A stretch of DNA of 64,000 nt from Vibrio splendidus (GCF_003345295.1 NZ_CP031056.1:124001-188000), one strand, 5' to 3'; positions 44,755 to 54,263 are shown, counted from the stretch's first letter. Program-made: numbers and translations. Notes: generated from the sequence alone by a model not told the origin.

Positions 44755-44924
44755 GTAAGTTCGTTTTGTATGCTATAGCCGGAATGTGACGGTTTGCCGC
44801 AAGTTATTTGACAGTTCGAGTGCATTTACGTGGCAGTTATATTTCACTCATATGACAATAAGCCATTGTTTACTGTCACATTCCTGTTAACTCCATGGTT
44901 TACCTTATTAAGTACACGAACTTA

Positions 44925-44936
44925 TGGACTAGATCA
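44925..44936. promoter_or_regulatory. Predicted PhnR operator before phnR
   Basis: TGGACTAGATCA, three bases before the preferred start codon of the regulator. One base differs from the site at 44743. Confidence 0.65.
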
Positions 44937-44939
44937 GCA

Positions 44940-45668
44940 ATGAGAACATTGGGTACCGGGCAATCAGGGACACAACTAGGAAGAATTAAGGCGAGCATTA
45001 GAGAACAACTTCAATCAGGTATCTTCACCGAGGGGCAAAAGTTGCCATCAGAAAGAAACCTCAGCGAACTGTTTTCCACCACACGAATCACGCTCAAAGA
45101 TGCGTTGGTGTCTCTGGAAACCGAAGGTTTGATATACCGAGAAGAGCGCCGTGGCTGGTATGTGTCACCCGAACGAATTCGCTATAACCCATTGTCGCGT
45201 TCTCACTTTCATCAAATGATTCGCGAGCAACATCGTATTGCAGAAACTCAATTACTAGGTACTCGCACAGAAATGGCAGCGGGCAATTACGCCAAAGCAC
45301 TAGAGATAGAACAAATAACACCAATACACGTGATAGAGCGCCTGCGCTTTATTGATGGCAGAGCGGTACTATTTGTTGAAAACATCCTAAAAGCCCCCTT
45401 GTTTGAGGGTGTGCTGTCGGAAAACCTCACCATGTCACTGACAGGTATCTACCGAGAAAAGTATGGCTACGAGACCCAACGCTCGCGCTTTGATGTGATT
45501 CCAACCTCTGCCCCTGCGCATGTCGCCAAAGCGTTGAATTTGGCAGAAGGGCAGCCAGTATTGAAGATCTGCCGAGTGAACTACAAACAAGACGGCGAGT
45601 TGATGGATTGCGAATTGGAGTACTGGCGACCCGATTCTGTAGTGATTCATATTGATAGCATTGGTTAG
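44940..45668 (+). CDS. phnR: GntR/UTRA-family regulator (PhnR-like)
   Basis: 242 residues from the ATG at 44940, the start that leaves the operator outside the gene; 15 more codons are open upstream. The GntR winged helix (about 8-70) has LPSERNLSELFSTTRITLKD and EGLIYREERRGWYVSP, close to phosphonate-utilisation regulators. A UTRA ligand-binding domain (about 90-240) follows. It should repress the divergent transport operon until an effector related to the imported compound binds. A terminator follows at 45725. Confidence 0.88.
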   Translation: MRTLGTGQSGTQLGRIKASIREQLQSGIFTEGQKLPSERNLSELFSTTRITLKDALVSLETEGLIYREERRGWYVSPERIRYNPLSRSHFHQMIREQHRIAETQLLGTRTEMAAGNYAKALEIEQITPIHVIERLRFIDGRAVLFVENILKAPLFEGVLSENLTMSLTGIYREKYGYETQRSRFDVIPTSAPAHVAKALNLAEGQPVLKICRVNYKQDGELMDCELEYWRPDSVVIHIDSIG

Positions 45669-45724
45669 CGTCACATGACTATTTGCCTAGGTTTAGGCTT
45701 AGGAAGAAAAAAACGAGCACATAC

Positions 45725-45756
45725 AAAAACTCCGACTGGTTCTGTCGGAGTTTTTA
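45725..45756. terminator. Bidirectional terminator
   Basis: 12-bp stem AAAAACTCCGAC / GTCGGAGTTTTT with a 7-nt loop between convergent genes. Confidence 0.92.
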
Positions 45757-45791
45757 ACTGTCGAACCTTGAAGTTGTGCAAGCCATCTAGC

Positions 45792-46646
45792 TCATGAATC
45801 GAGCTTAAGGAACTGTCTTACCCTTGCTGAGTCTGGGTTAGTGAAAAACTTCTCTGGGTTAGATTGCTCTATCAGTATGCCTTTCTCAAGAAATACCACT
45901 TGATCCGACACCTGACGCGCAAACTCCATTTCATGTGTCACCACCACCATGGTGTAGCCCTCTTGCGATAGCTTCTTCATTACCAGTAACACCTCTTCTA
46001 CCAATTCAGGGTCGAGCGCGGAGGTTGGCTCATCAAACAGCAACACATCCGGCTCCATCGCGAGCGCCCTAGCAATCGCGACACGTTGCTTTTGTCCACC
46101 CGATAACATACTTGGATAACTCTCTAGCTTGTGAGACATGCCAACCTTATCAAGTTGCTTACGAGCCATCTCCTCTGCGTCAGATTTTGCTATCTTTTTC
46201 ACTTGTACCAGCGCTTCCATAACGTTTTGCAACACGGTTAGATGCGGCCATAAGTTGAAGCTTTGAAATACCATGCCAAGGCGCTCTCTGAGTTTCGCAA
46301 GCTCTTTATATTTTAGTGGCTTACCCGTTTCTGAGTTGATCCCAATTCGTTCATCACCCATAAAAATCGTGCCGCGTTCAGGTTGTTCTAACCAATTCAT
46401 GCAGCGCAATAGTGTCGACTTACCTGAACCCGATGAACCAAGAATACTCACCACATCGCCTTTGTTAATGGTCAGGTTGATGTCTCGTAGCACCTCAATT
46501 CCGTCAAACTGTTTGGACAAGTTTTCAATGCTGATAATCGTCTCTAGTGCTTCCGGTTTTGGCTCACACTCAATCACTTCCAAACTCACTCCCATAGAAG
46601 GGCTAATAGGAGCTTCCGTTTCAATAATTTTCGATGGTTTAAGCAT
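45792..46646 (-). CDS. Polar amino-acid ABC transporter ATP-binding protein
   Basis: 284 residues: an unusual N-terminal extension of about 35 residues, then a GlnQ/HisP-type ATPase with Walker A LGSSGSGKST, Q-loop VFQSFNLWPHLTVLQNVMEA, signature LSGGQKQR and Walker B VLLFDEPTSALDPE. It overlaps the permease gene by 8 bp and powers the importer encoded from 49150 down. Substrate inferred from context as taurine or another small omega-amino compound. Confidence 0.92.
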   Translation of the reverse strand: MLKPSKIIETEAPISPSMGVSLEVIECEPKPEALETIISIENLSKQFDGIEVLRDINLTINKGDVVSILGSSGSGKSTLLRCMNWLEQPERGTIFMGDERIGINSETGKPLKYKELAKLRERLGMVFQSFNLWPHLTVLQNVMEALVQVKKIAKSDAEEMARKQLDKVGMSHKLESYPSMLSGGQKQRVAIARALAMEPDVLLFDEPTSALDPELVEEVLLVMKKLSQEGYTMVVVTHEMEFARQVSDQVVFLEKGILIEQSNPEKFFTNPDSARVRQFLKLDS

Positions 46647-47304
46647 GGCTTAGTCCTCTAAGTTCAACTTTGGTTTGGATTCGTTTGGTGATGGTTTCGA
46701 GTGCAATACTCACAGCCCAGTAGAGCGCGATAGCAATGATGAACGCATTCAATGGGATAAAATATGTGGATTGAATACTGTTAGCTGCCGCGGTAATTTC
46801 AGCGACCGTAATAATGCTGAGAAATGCGGTGTCTTTTAAGCAGATGATGAGTTGGTTAGTGATCAGAGGAACCGACTTAAATAACACGTTGGGCGTGATG
46901 ACTCGGGTGAAGGTTTTCAGCTTAGAAAAGCCATAAGCGTGCGCTGCTTCGATGTAACCAGGCTCTAACCCTTTACGCACACCGCGGAAAATCTCACAGA
47001 AATACGTACCATGATAGAGACTGAGCGCTATGATTCCCGCTGTCACTGCGTCCAATCGAATACCAACCTGAGGCAAACCGTAATAGAGCAGGTAGGCTAA
47101 GATCAGAAACGGTAAAGTACGCATCATGCCGATCAAACTGTTGATGGTGTACTTAACACCGAGTCTCGAGTTTTCGAGACAGTACAACAAACCAATACCT
47201 ATGACGAAACTCAAGATTGAAGACGAGACAAAAAGATAAAACGTGGTCACAAAACCAGAAGCAAACAGCTCTTTTTGTTGCCAGATAATATTCCATTCTT
47301 CCAT
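46639..47304 (-). CDS. Polar amino-acid ABC transporter permease
   Basis: 221 residues with about five membrane helices and the HisM/GlnP-type loop GLEPGYIEAAHAYGFSKLK. An AAGGAGT ribosome site precedes the ATG. It pairs with the permease encoded at 47510. The unusual feature is a 205-bp spacer between the two permease genes. Confidence 0.92.
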   Translation of the reverse strand: MEEWNIIWQQKELFASGFVTTFYLFVSSSILSFVIGIGLLYCLENSRLGVKYTINSLIGMMRTLPFLILAYLLYYGLPQVGIRLDAVTAGIIALSLYHGTYFCEIFRGVRKGLEPGYIEAAHAYGFSKLKTFTRVITPNVLFKSVPLITNQLIICLKDTAFLSIITVAEITAAANSIQSTYFIPLNAFIIAIALYWAVSIALETITKRIQTKVELRGLSHA

Positions 47305-47509
47305 ATTTACTCCTTAAATTTACCTACGAGACAACACTTCAATACGCAGATAAATCGTGTTTCTGACCAAATAGTCGTCATTGAACAAGCAGTAGTCTCA
47401 GATCAAGCAGTACTCACGGATTAAGTAGTGATAGCGACTCAACCTTTACCGCTTCAGACGATGAATGATTCAAACAATGACAACGGAAACTGATTACTGC
47501 TGCGACTGA

Positions 47510-48151
47510 TTACGGCTGAAGATAGTTGGCTCTGTTCTCAGCCACAGATTGCAATTTCACCAATACCCCAATGATCAACATGTACAAGACACCGGCACAC
47601 AAAATGGGTCCCAAAGGCTCATAGGTCACAGCTGAAATTCGATTCGTTACTCGGGTTAAATCAACAATACCAATCACCGCGATGGCAGGGCTGCCTTTGA
47701 TTAAGAACGACATCTCATTGACCAGTGCAGGTAGGCTCATGATCACCATTTGTGGGAACATGATTCGGCGAAAATAAGTCAGCCGCCTCATGCCAATAGC
47801 CTCGGCTGCTTCCATTTGCCCTTTTGAAAAGTTGAGAAAGGCATTGCGCCAAATTTCCGCATTAAATGCTGAGGTGTTGAGTGTGAGCGCTAAAATGGCA
47901 GAAACGTGTTTGTCTAAATTGATGCCAAATGAGGGAAACGAAAGAAAGATAAATAGAGCCAAAGTCACCAGAGGTGTTGCTCGTGCCCAACTGACATAGA
48001 TGCCCAACATTTGATCGACAAACGGGATTTTCATCATTCGAATTAAGGCAATCGCTAGCCCAATAACCACACCCAATACAATCGAGACTGCCGATATCCA
48101 TGCTGTAGCCCACGCGCCCTGTAGCAACTGTTCCCAAGCGTAATAATCCAT
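47510..48151 (-). CDS. Polar amino-acid ABC transporter permease
   Basis: 213 residues from the ATG at 48151, chosen for its AAAGAGGT ribosome site; 18 further codons upstream are open. About five membrane helices and the coupling loop FSKGQMEAAEAIGMRRLTYF show the HisM/GlnP family. It lies 132 bp after the binding-protein gene. Confidence 0.9.
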   Translation of the reverse strand: MDYYAWEQLLQGAWATAWISAVSIVLGVVIGLAIALIRMMKIPFVDQMLGIYVSWARATPLVTLALFIFLSFPSFGINLDKHVSAILALTLNTSAFNAEIWRNAFLNFSKGQMEAAEAIGMRRLTYFRRIMFPQMVIMSLPALVNEMSFLIKGSPAIAVIGIVDLTRVTNRISAVTYEPLGPILCAGVLYMLIIGVLVKLQSVAENRANYLQP

Positions 48152-48283
48152 AAACGACCTCTTTAAAAAGCGACTTCTTACAATAGGCTTTTGCGCGAAT
48201 GACAAATGGGTAAAATCGCTCTAGCCCTTTTGTCATCGGCACAAACAGCGGTTAACTGTTTGTGCCAGCGCGTGCTTACTGAT

Positions 48284-49150
48284 CTACTGGACCGCTGTTA
48301 GCTTGTGATACTGCTCGACTGAAGTGATGGCTTCCGAAGGAAGATGCTCGAACGATTCACCGAACCACTTCTTCTGCAACTCTGCCATTTTTCCTGTTTG
48401 CTCTAGGTGAATGAAAAACTCAGTGAGGTAAGCCAATAGCTCAGGGCTCTCTTTTGGAACAGGCCAGCTTACGAAACCAGGGCCAGATACCGCCTCACCT
48501 TTTTTAAAGACGTTAGACTTAGATTTCACCACCTCATTAACCGAGACCACACTGTTGATGACGTAGTCGATTCGACCAATAGCTAAATCTGAATACGCTT
48601 CTGGGTACGATTGGTACTGAACGACCTTACCTAAAGATTTACCTTGTGCTTCGAGCATTTCTTCGAGCTCTGGCAGTCGCTCTAACAAAGCACTACCCGC
48701 TTGTAATCCCACCGTTTTGCCGTCTAGATCCGACACCGTATTGATGTCGTCAGCATCCGCTCTGGTTAAGAAATAATGCTGTGCTGAGGCAATAGGCGGC
48801 GTAAAATCAAACACCTTCAATCGAGCGTCTGTCACGATAGCGCCCGTTAGCGCCACATCGTATTGACCCGCAGATACTGAGGCGAGCAACCCTGTCCAAG
48901 GTAAGATCTCTTGTTCAATATCGAACTTTGAATATTCACGCAGCTCATCAAGCAAATCTTTATTGATCCCCGCAGGCTTGCCTCGGTCAATGTAGTTGAA
49001 TGGTGAGTAGTTATCTTCTGTCGCCACTTTCATAAAGCCTTGCTTTTCAATGGCTGAAAGTTCTGATGCTTGTGCAACACCAAAACAACCCAGCACAACG
49101 GTTGCTGCCGCCGTTGAAACCCATGCCTTCATCGTCATTCCCTGTCTCAT
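48284..49150 (-). CDS. Amino-acid ABC transporter solute-binding protein (SBP_bac_3)
   Basis: 288 residues with a signal peptide (about 8-28, AQA-SE). The family pattern is clear: FMKVATEDNYSPFNYIDRG, GKPAGINKDLLDELRE, ALTGAIVTDARLKVFDFTPP and DLDGKTVGLQAGSALLERL. The usual Arg that binds the alpha-carboxylate of amino acids is present in TDARL. It captures the substrate in the periplasm for the permease pair downstream. The divergent MocR-type regulator gene starts 240 bp away. Confidence 0.92.
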   Translation of the reverse strand: MRQGMTMKAWVSTAAATVVLGCFGVAQASELSAIEKQGFMKVATEDNYSPFNYIDRGKPAGINKDLLDELREYSKFDIEQEILPWTGLLASVSAGQYDVALTGAIVTDARLKVFDFTPPIASAQHYFLTRADADDINTVSDLDGKTVGLQAGSALLERLPELEEMLEAQGKSLGKVVQYQSYPEAYSDLAIGRIDYVINSVVSVNEVVKSKSNVFKKGEAVSGPGFVSWPVPKESPELLAYLTEFFIHLEQTGKMAELQKKWFGESFEHLPSEAITSVEQYHKLTAVQ

Positions 49151-49390
49151 GTGCTTTCCTTATCGAGATTATTTGCCTGCCTTTACTTTATGAACGGAAT
49201 GCATCTAAGACGTAGAGCCAATTTAATTTTCAAGTTGGGACAGAGCCATTTTCATATAAAAGACAGATCAACTTTCGGGTTCGAGACAGAGTAAAAAAAT
49301 TACCGTTGAGAATTGATATGAACTCTGGCTCATTTCTTGCTCTTTTATACAAATTGGACTGAAGTTCACTGAGAATAAGGACTGTATCTC
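49151..49390. promoter_or_regulatory. Divergent promoter region, ABC importer / MocR regulator
   Basis: Contains two copies of AGAGCCA (in 49213-49220 and 49241-49248, 28 bp apart) and AGTTGGGAC at about 49233. Related strings occur upstream of the aminotransferase. They are candidates for the MocR operator, which in this family is often a pair of direct repeats. Confidence 0.4.
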
Positions 49391-50905
49391 ATGGCGATAA
49401 ATCACAATTGTTTCATCGAGTTTGATTCCAAAAGAAGCCTGCAAGAACAAGTACGTAGCTATTTGGTGACGGCGATATTGAATGGTATTTTTCCGGCTGA
49501 ACAAGCGCTCCCATCTTGTCGTAAGCTCTCTAGCCAATTAGGTGTTTCACGCAATACTGTGTCCTTGGTGTACGACAGTTTGCTCGACGATGGCTACCTG
49601 ATAAGTAAACCTCGCAGTGGTTATTACTTATCAGAAAAGTATCAAAATCCGAGCGATGAAATTGACTCTAGCTTGGATCATTTTGAATCAACAGACAGCA
49701 ACAATGCACCGGATTGGAGCAAACGAGTGAAGCTGCAATTAAGTCAATACCCACGAATAGTCAAACCGTCGCACTGGAGTTGCTATCAATACCCATTTAT
49801 TTTTGGCCAGCCTTCAATCAATGACTTTCCATTGGCTCAATGGCGAGAAGCGACAAGAAAAGTGACCTCAGATCCTCATGACCACCGCTGGCTGTGTGAC
49901 AAAGTTGATAAAGACGTCGATATGCTGGTGGAACAAATACGCACACGGGTGCTACCACAACGAGGCATCCACGCTCAAAGTGATGAAATCCTAATTACAA
50001 TGGGCTCGCAGAATGCGCTCTATCTGCTTTCGACTTTACTGATGAATGCTCAAAGCCGAGTCGGCGTCGAAAACCCCGGCTATAAAGAAGCAAACCATAT
50101 TTTTAATCTCTCAGGTGCGCAGTTACACCCTCATCAAGTAGATGAACAAGGGTTAAAGCTCAATGAGCACTCATCGCTGTGTGACCACTTCTACGTCACT
50201 CCGAGCCATCAAGCGCCAACTGGGGTTACCATGAGTGACGAACGTCGAACTCAGTTGCTTGAGATGGCAAAGGCCAATGATGCCATCATTATCGAAGATG
50301 ACTACGATGCCGAGTGCAACGTTGAGTGGAATCCAAAACCGGCACTTAAAGCCAATGATAAAGATGGCCGAGTCATTTACGTCAGCAGCTTTTCCAAACT
50401 ATTGGCACCCGGCTTGAGATTAGGCTACATCGTGGCACCCGAAGAGCTGATTTATGACTTAAGAATCTTGCGCCGGTTAATGTATCGACATGCACCAAGT
50501 CGTATTCAAATGGAAGTCGCACATTTTATTGAACAAGGCTATTACGACAGCTTTGTGAGGCGCTTCAGAGAAAACACGCGTCAGCGTTGGAAGCTGCTCA
50601 ATGATGCCGTCTTAAAGTATTTACCTGATTGCAAACGACTCGCACAAAGCGAGCAAGCCAACTCATTATGGCTACAAACACCGAGCCACATTAATAGCCA
50701 GCGACTGGCTTCACGAGCCGCACAGAAAGGGATACTGATTGAAACCGGGTATTCACACTTTATGACTAATACCGAAACGGTATCGGGTTATGAATCATTG
50801 TCAGAATATGATCCCAACTCTTATTTCCGATTAGGGTTTCACGCCATCGATAAAGATCTGATCGCTCCCGGCATCAAAGAGCTGTCTGAGGTAATGAAGA
50901 TTTAG
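49391..50905 (+). CDS. MocR-family regulator (GntR winged helix fused to aminotransferase domain)
   Basis: 504 residues. The winged helix (about 12-78) shows LQEQVRSYLVTAILNGIFPA and LGVSRNTVSLVYDSLLDDGY. The fold-type I aminotransferase domain (about 125-500) keeps the PLP-lysine motif SSFSKLLAPGLRLGY and DDYDAE. MocR proteins sense amino compounds through PLP and regulate nearby genes; TauR of Rhodobacter is of this type and controls taurine use. It lies between the importer and the aminotransferase gene. Confidence 0.93.
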   Translation: MAINHNCFIEFDSKRSLQEQVRSYLVTAILNGIFPAEQALPSCRKLSSQLGVSRNTVSLVYDSLLDDGYLISKPRSGYYLSEKYQNPSDEIDSSLDHFESTDSNNAPDWSKRVKLQLSQYPRIVKPSHWSCYQYPFIFGQPSINDFPLAQWREATRKVTSDPHDHRWLCDKVDKDVDMLVEQIRTRVLPQRGIHAQSDEILITMGSQNALYLLSTLLMNAQSRVGVENPGYKEANHIFNLSGAQLHPHQVDEQGLKLNEHSSLCDHFYVTPSHQAPTGVTMSDERRTQLLEMAKANDAIIIEDDYDAECNVEWNPKPALKANDKDGRVIYVSSFSKLLAPGLRLGYIVAPEELIYDLRILRRLMYRHAPSRIQMEVAHFIEQGYYDSFVRRFRENTRQRWKLLNDAVLKYLPDCKRLAQSEQANSLWLQTPSHINSQRLASRAAQKGILIETGYSHFMTNTETVSGYESLSEYDPNSYFRLGFHAIDKDLIAPGIKELSEVMKI

Positions 50906-50980
50906 CATCACTTAGGGCTGTTTTACCGACGCTCTCCATGAGCCGCTCTCCATGAGCATGAATTAAAAAGAGAATGACGT

Positions 50981-51009
50981 AAAAAAGAGCATCAATTGAT
51001 GCTCTTTTT
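50981..51009. terminator. Bidirectional terminator
   Basis: Stem AAAAGAGCATCAA / TTGATGCTCTTTT, almost no loop, between the convergent MocR and aminotransferase genes. Confidence 0.88.
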
Positions 51010-51107
51010 AAGACCGACATAACAATCTAAAAGCCAGACGCTTAAACAAGAATGGGGAGTCCTTATCAAAGTGCCTTGGTTTCTTTATTGGTTATCTGGT
51101 TGAAGAA

Positions 51108-52424
51108 TTAAGATGCAAGCTCACACAAAACGTCATCAATGATCTTAACGCCTTTCTTTATCTCGCTTGGTTGGATAACCAAAGGAGGAGTTACATGAAT
51201 ACGATTATTAACAATAAAGGTTAGCAGGCCTCGTTTCGTTAGCTCCGCTTTCAATTGACCCATTTTCTCATTGCTCAATGGCGTTTTACTTTCTCGATCT
51301 TCGACCAATTCAACCGCCCAGAACATCCCTTTACCGCGCACATCACCAATCATAGGATGCAGCTCTTGAAGGCTAAGCAGAAGCGGCCCAAGAACGCTAT
51401 TTCCGATATTATCAGCATGCGTAACAATGCCCTCTTGATCCATCACATCGAGCGTTGCAACGATCGAAGCCATCGCTAGAGGGTGACCAGAATACGTTAA
51501 GCCACCCATAAAGAAGTTCGACTTAAAGTACTCAACGATCGGTTCGCTGACCACCACACCACCAGCTGGAACATAACCCGAGTTAACCCCTTTCGCGAAA
51601 GTAATGAGATCCGGCACGACATTAAAGTGTTCAAACGCAAACCACTTACCCGTTCGACCAAAACCGACCATAACTTCATCAAAGATCAATTGAATGCCGT
51701 ATTTAGTTGCAAGCTCACGCACACCAATAAGGTAATCTTTTGGCGGAATGAGGAATCCCGCCGTTCCCGGAATCGTCTCTAGAATAATCGCCGCAATCGC
51801 TGTTGGTCCTTCGCATTCAATCACTCGCTCTAAATGCTGTAGGGCACGCTCACTCTCTTCTGCCTCAGTCGCCGCGTTGAATTCGCTTCGATAGAGAAAT
51901 GGATTGAAGAAGTGAACGTGCCCACGGCTATACTCGTTTGGAATACGGCGAAAATCGCCCGTCGCCGCAATCGCTGTACCGGTATTTCCGTGGTAAGAGC
52001 GATAAGCAGAAAGCACCTTATCGCGTCCTGTGAACTGTCTTGCCATACGAATTGCATTTTCGTTGGCATCTGCGCCTGCGTTGGTAAAGAACACCTTCTT
52101 AAACTTGCTTGGTGCTTTAGACAAAATACGTTTAGCGGCCAAACCACGAGTGAGATTTGCTGTCGCAGGGGCAACGGTCACCAATGAATCAGCCTGATCT
52201 TTAATGGCTTTAATCACTTGTGGATGCTGATGACCAATGTTGGTGTTAACCAGTTGGCTACTAAAATCAAGGTACTCCTTACCTTCGTAGTCCCACATTT
52301 TGCATCCTTGCCCACCAGCGATAGCGATAGGTTCTGCCGCTTCTTGAATCGACCAAGAATGAAATACGCTCTTGTCGAGGTCGATAATATCTTGGTTTAC
52401 AAGCTGTTCTGTTGATACTTCCAT
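51108..52424 (-). CDS. Class III omega-aminotransferase (taurine/beta-alanine type)
   Basis: 438 residues from the ATG at 52424, which has GGAG 8 nt upstream; 41 further codons are open but lack family similarity. The N-terminal part (HSWSIQEAAEP, YLDFSSQLVNTNIGHQHP) is typical of taurine and related omega-amino-acid transaminases. The PLP-lysine lies in FAKGVNSGYVPAGG and the cofactor Asp in LIFDEVMVGFGRTGK. It would move the amino group of taurine, beta-alanine or a similar compound to pyruvate or 2-oxoglutarate. The exact substrate is inference from neighbours. Confidence 0.88.
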   Translation of the reverse strand: MEVSTEQLVNQDIIDLDKSVFHSWSIQEAAEPIAIAGGQGCKMWDYEGKEYLDFSSQLVNTNIGHQHPQVIKAIKDQADSLVTVAPATANLTRGLAAKRILSKAPSKFKKVFFTNAGADANENAIRMARQFTGRDKVLSAYRSYHGNTGTAIAATGDFRRIPNEYSRGHVHFFNPFLYRSEFNAATEAEESERALQHLERVIECEGPTAIAAIILETIPGTAGFLIPPKDYLIGVRELATKYGIQLIFDEVMVGFGRTGKWFAFEHFNVVPDLITFAKGVNSGYVPAGGVVVSEPIVEYFKSNFFMGGLTYSGHPLAMASIVATLDVMDQEGIVTHADNIGNSVLGPLLLSLQELHPMIGDVRGKGMFWAVELVEDRESKTPLSNEKMGQLKAELTKRGLLTFIVNNRIHVTPPLVIQPSEIKKGVKIIDDVLCELAS

Positions 52425-52766
52425 TTCATCGTCTCCATAAACAAAACTAGATTCACAACCCTCTCGCTTCAATCTTTCTCGTCTATCAAAGCGCGAAATA
52501 CGAGATTGAAAAGGCTGCGCTATCGGATGGAATAATCTTCGTCCCAAACAGGGCCCAACTCATAGTGTCAGTTTCAACAAAATCTTGGGCCAGTGAATCA
52601 GCTCAAACCTCGTCTCCGATCCAACCAACAGCCTGACCCAATCCAATCGTCGATCTGGCTCTATTCAAAATTCTTAGGTGTGAATAGATTGAAAGGCAGA
52701 CGAGACAAGTCTCATCGGACGCTAATTAACGCAGCAGCAATATCAAAAGCAAAGAGGTGAGCAAGA
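52425..52766. promoter_or_regulatory. Divergent promoter region, aminotransferase / TSUP exporter
   Basis: 342 bp between divergent starts. It contains TGGCTCTA at 52656 (reverse complement of the AGAGCCA string near 49213) and GGGCCCAACT near 52553 (compare AGTTGGGAC near 49233). It should carry promoters in both directions under MocR control (inference). Confidence 0.4.
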
Positions 52767-53480
52767 GTGGAAATAGGATTGGCGATGATATTGATTCTGT
52801 TTGCAGGAGTAGTTCGAGGCTATTCAGGGTTTGGGTTTGCGATTATCGCAGCACTATCTCTCAGCTTTATCGTTCCATCATTGCAAGCAGTAACTATCGC
52901 TATCCTATTGGACTTTTTAAGTACCTTTCCGCTGCTCAAGCGAAATAAAACCACCATCAATATCCGGCTTATTGCGCCGCTGTGTATTGGTATGTTGGTT
53001 ACGGTGCCTTTCTCGCTGTATTTCATTAGCACGATATCGGAATCAGGCTTGAAGGCCTTTATCGCGATGATGTCTTCGGTCGCTGGTGCACTGATTATTT
53101 TGGATTTTCGCCTGACATGGTTACACCAGCGGCACGCATTTTGGGCAGGAGCTATATCCGGTTTCAGTATGACCACCGCCTCTTCTGGCGGGCCTCCATT
53201 AGTAACGTATTTAATGAATCTCACTATTGAAGCCAAAGAGCAGAGAGCGACCGCCATTGTGTTTTTCTTGTTGAGTTCTGCAGTTTCATTAAGCGGATTT
53301 ATTTGGATAGGTACATTCAACCAAGACACGTTTACCACAGGCTTATGGTTACTTCCGGCGGCTGTGATTGGCAATTTATTAGGGCAGAAACTGTATATCT
53401 CAGTACCTAACTTGCCTGCAAAAACAACGACCGCGCCGATCCTTATCGGCATGGCACTACTTATGTTAATTTCAAATTAG
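52767..53480 (+). CDS. TSUP/TauE-SafE family membrane exporter
   Basis: 237 residues from a GTG at 52767 with AGAGGTGAG upstream. About seven to eight hydrophobic helices in two halves, with the family motif GYSGFGFAI in the first half and SMTTASSGGPPLVTYLMN in the second. TSUP proteins export sulfite, sulfoacetate and related anions. Next to an omega-aminotransferase and a short-chain reductase it would suit export of isethionate. The reductase gene follows after 12 bp. Confidence 0.87.
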   Translation: MEIGLAMILILFAGVVRGYSGFGFAIIAALSLSFIVPSLQAVTIAILLDFLSTFPLLKRNKTTINIRLIAPLCIGMLVTVPFSLYFISTISESGLKAFIAMMSSVAGALIILDFRLTWLHQRHAFWAGAISGFSMTTASSGGPPLVTYLMNLTIEAKEQRATAIVFFLLSSAVSLSGFIWIGTFNQDTFTTGLWLLPAAVIGNLLGQKLYISVPNLPAKTTTAPILIGMALLMLISN

Positions 53481-53492
53481 AAGGATTTACTT

Positions 53493-54245
53493 ATGGATAA
53501 GATAGCGTTCATTACAGGGGCGACATCCGGATTTGGTAAAGCAGCGGCAAAACGCTTTGCAGAAGACAATTGGTCGCTCGTATTGTCGGGTCGTCGTATC
53601 GAAAGGTTGCTCGACTTAAAGGAAGAATTGACGGTGCCTGTACATGTGATTCAACTCGACGTTCGAGACGCAGACGCCGTAAAAAAAGCAGTTGATTCGC
53701 TACCCGCTGAGTTTTCATCGATTACAGCGTTGGTTAACAATGCAGGCTTAGCCTTGGCACCGGAAGGCGCACCTGATGTGGATTTAAAAGATTGGCACAC
53801 TATGATCGACACGAATGTCACTGGATTAGTCAATGTCACGCATGCTCTACTTCCGAAGTTAATTGAAAGCGGTGCGGGCAGCTCAATCATCAACGTAGGC
53901 TCAATTGCTGGGCAATGGCCGTATCCAGGAAGCCATGTGTATGGCGCAAGCAAAGCGTTTGTAAAACAGTTTAGTTACAACCTACGTTGCGACCTACAAG
54001 GCACAGGGGTACGAGTGACTGACCTCTCCCCTGGCATCGCAGAAACGGAATTTACTCTAGTAAGAACCAAAGGCAACCAAACGGCTTCAGACAATCTTTA
54101 CCAAGGCACCACGCCATTGTCAGCAGAAGATATCGCCGAGCAGATGTTTTATATCGCAACGTTGCCTGATCACATCAACATCAACCGCGTTGAAGTGATG
54201 CCGACTCGCCAAGCATGGTCTCCGTTTGCCATCGACAGAGACTAG
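53493..54245 (+). CDS. Short-chain dehydrogenase, YdfG/IsfD-like
   Basis: 250 residues. NADP motif TGATSGFG, NNAGLAL, the catalytic Ser of NVGSIAGQWPYPG and YGASK. The C-terminal part (GIAETEFTLVRTKG, HININRVEVMPTRQAW) is shared by YdfG (3-hydroxypropionate/serine type) and by the sulfoacetaldehyde reductase IsfD. With the aminotransferase and TSUP genes it would reduce sulfoacetaldehyde to isethionate; malonate semialdehyde to 3-hydroxypropionate is the alternative. Ribosome site AGAAGGA. Confidence 0.9.
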   Translation: MDKIAFITGATSGFGKAAAKRFAEDNWSLVLSGRRIERLLDLKEELTVPVHVIQLDVRDADAVKKAVDSLPAEFSSITALVNNAGLALAPEGAPDVDLKDWHTMIDTNVTGLVNVTHALLPKLIESGAGSSIINVGSIAGQWPYPGSHVYGASKAFVKQFSYNLRCDLQGTGVRVTDLSPGIAETEFTLVRTKGNQTASDNLYQGTTPLSAEDIAEQMFYIATLPDHININRVEVMPTRQAWSPFAIDRD

Positions 54246-54263
54246 TTTCATGCACTCTGAATC

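Noticed and set aside
52820..53452. 210-residue open frame opposite the TSUP gene
   Set aside because: It mirrors the TSUP coding sequence on the other strand and shows no family pattern, whereas the TSUP frame has clear motifs and helices.
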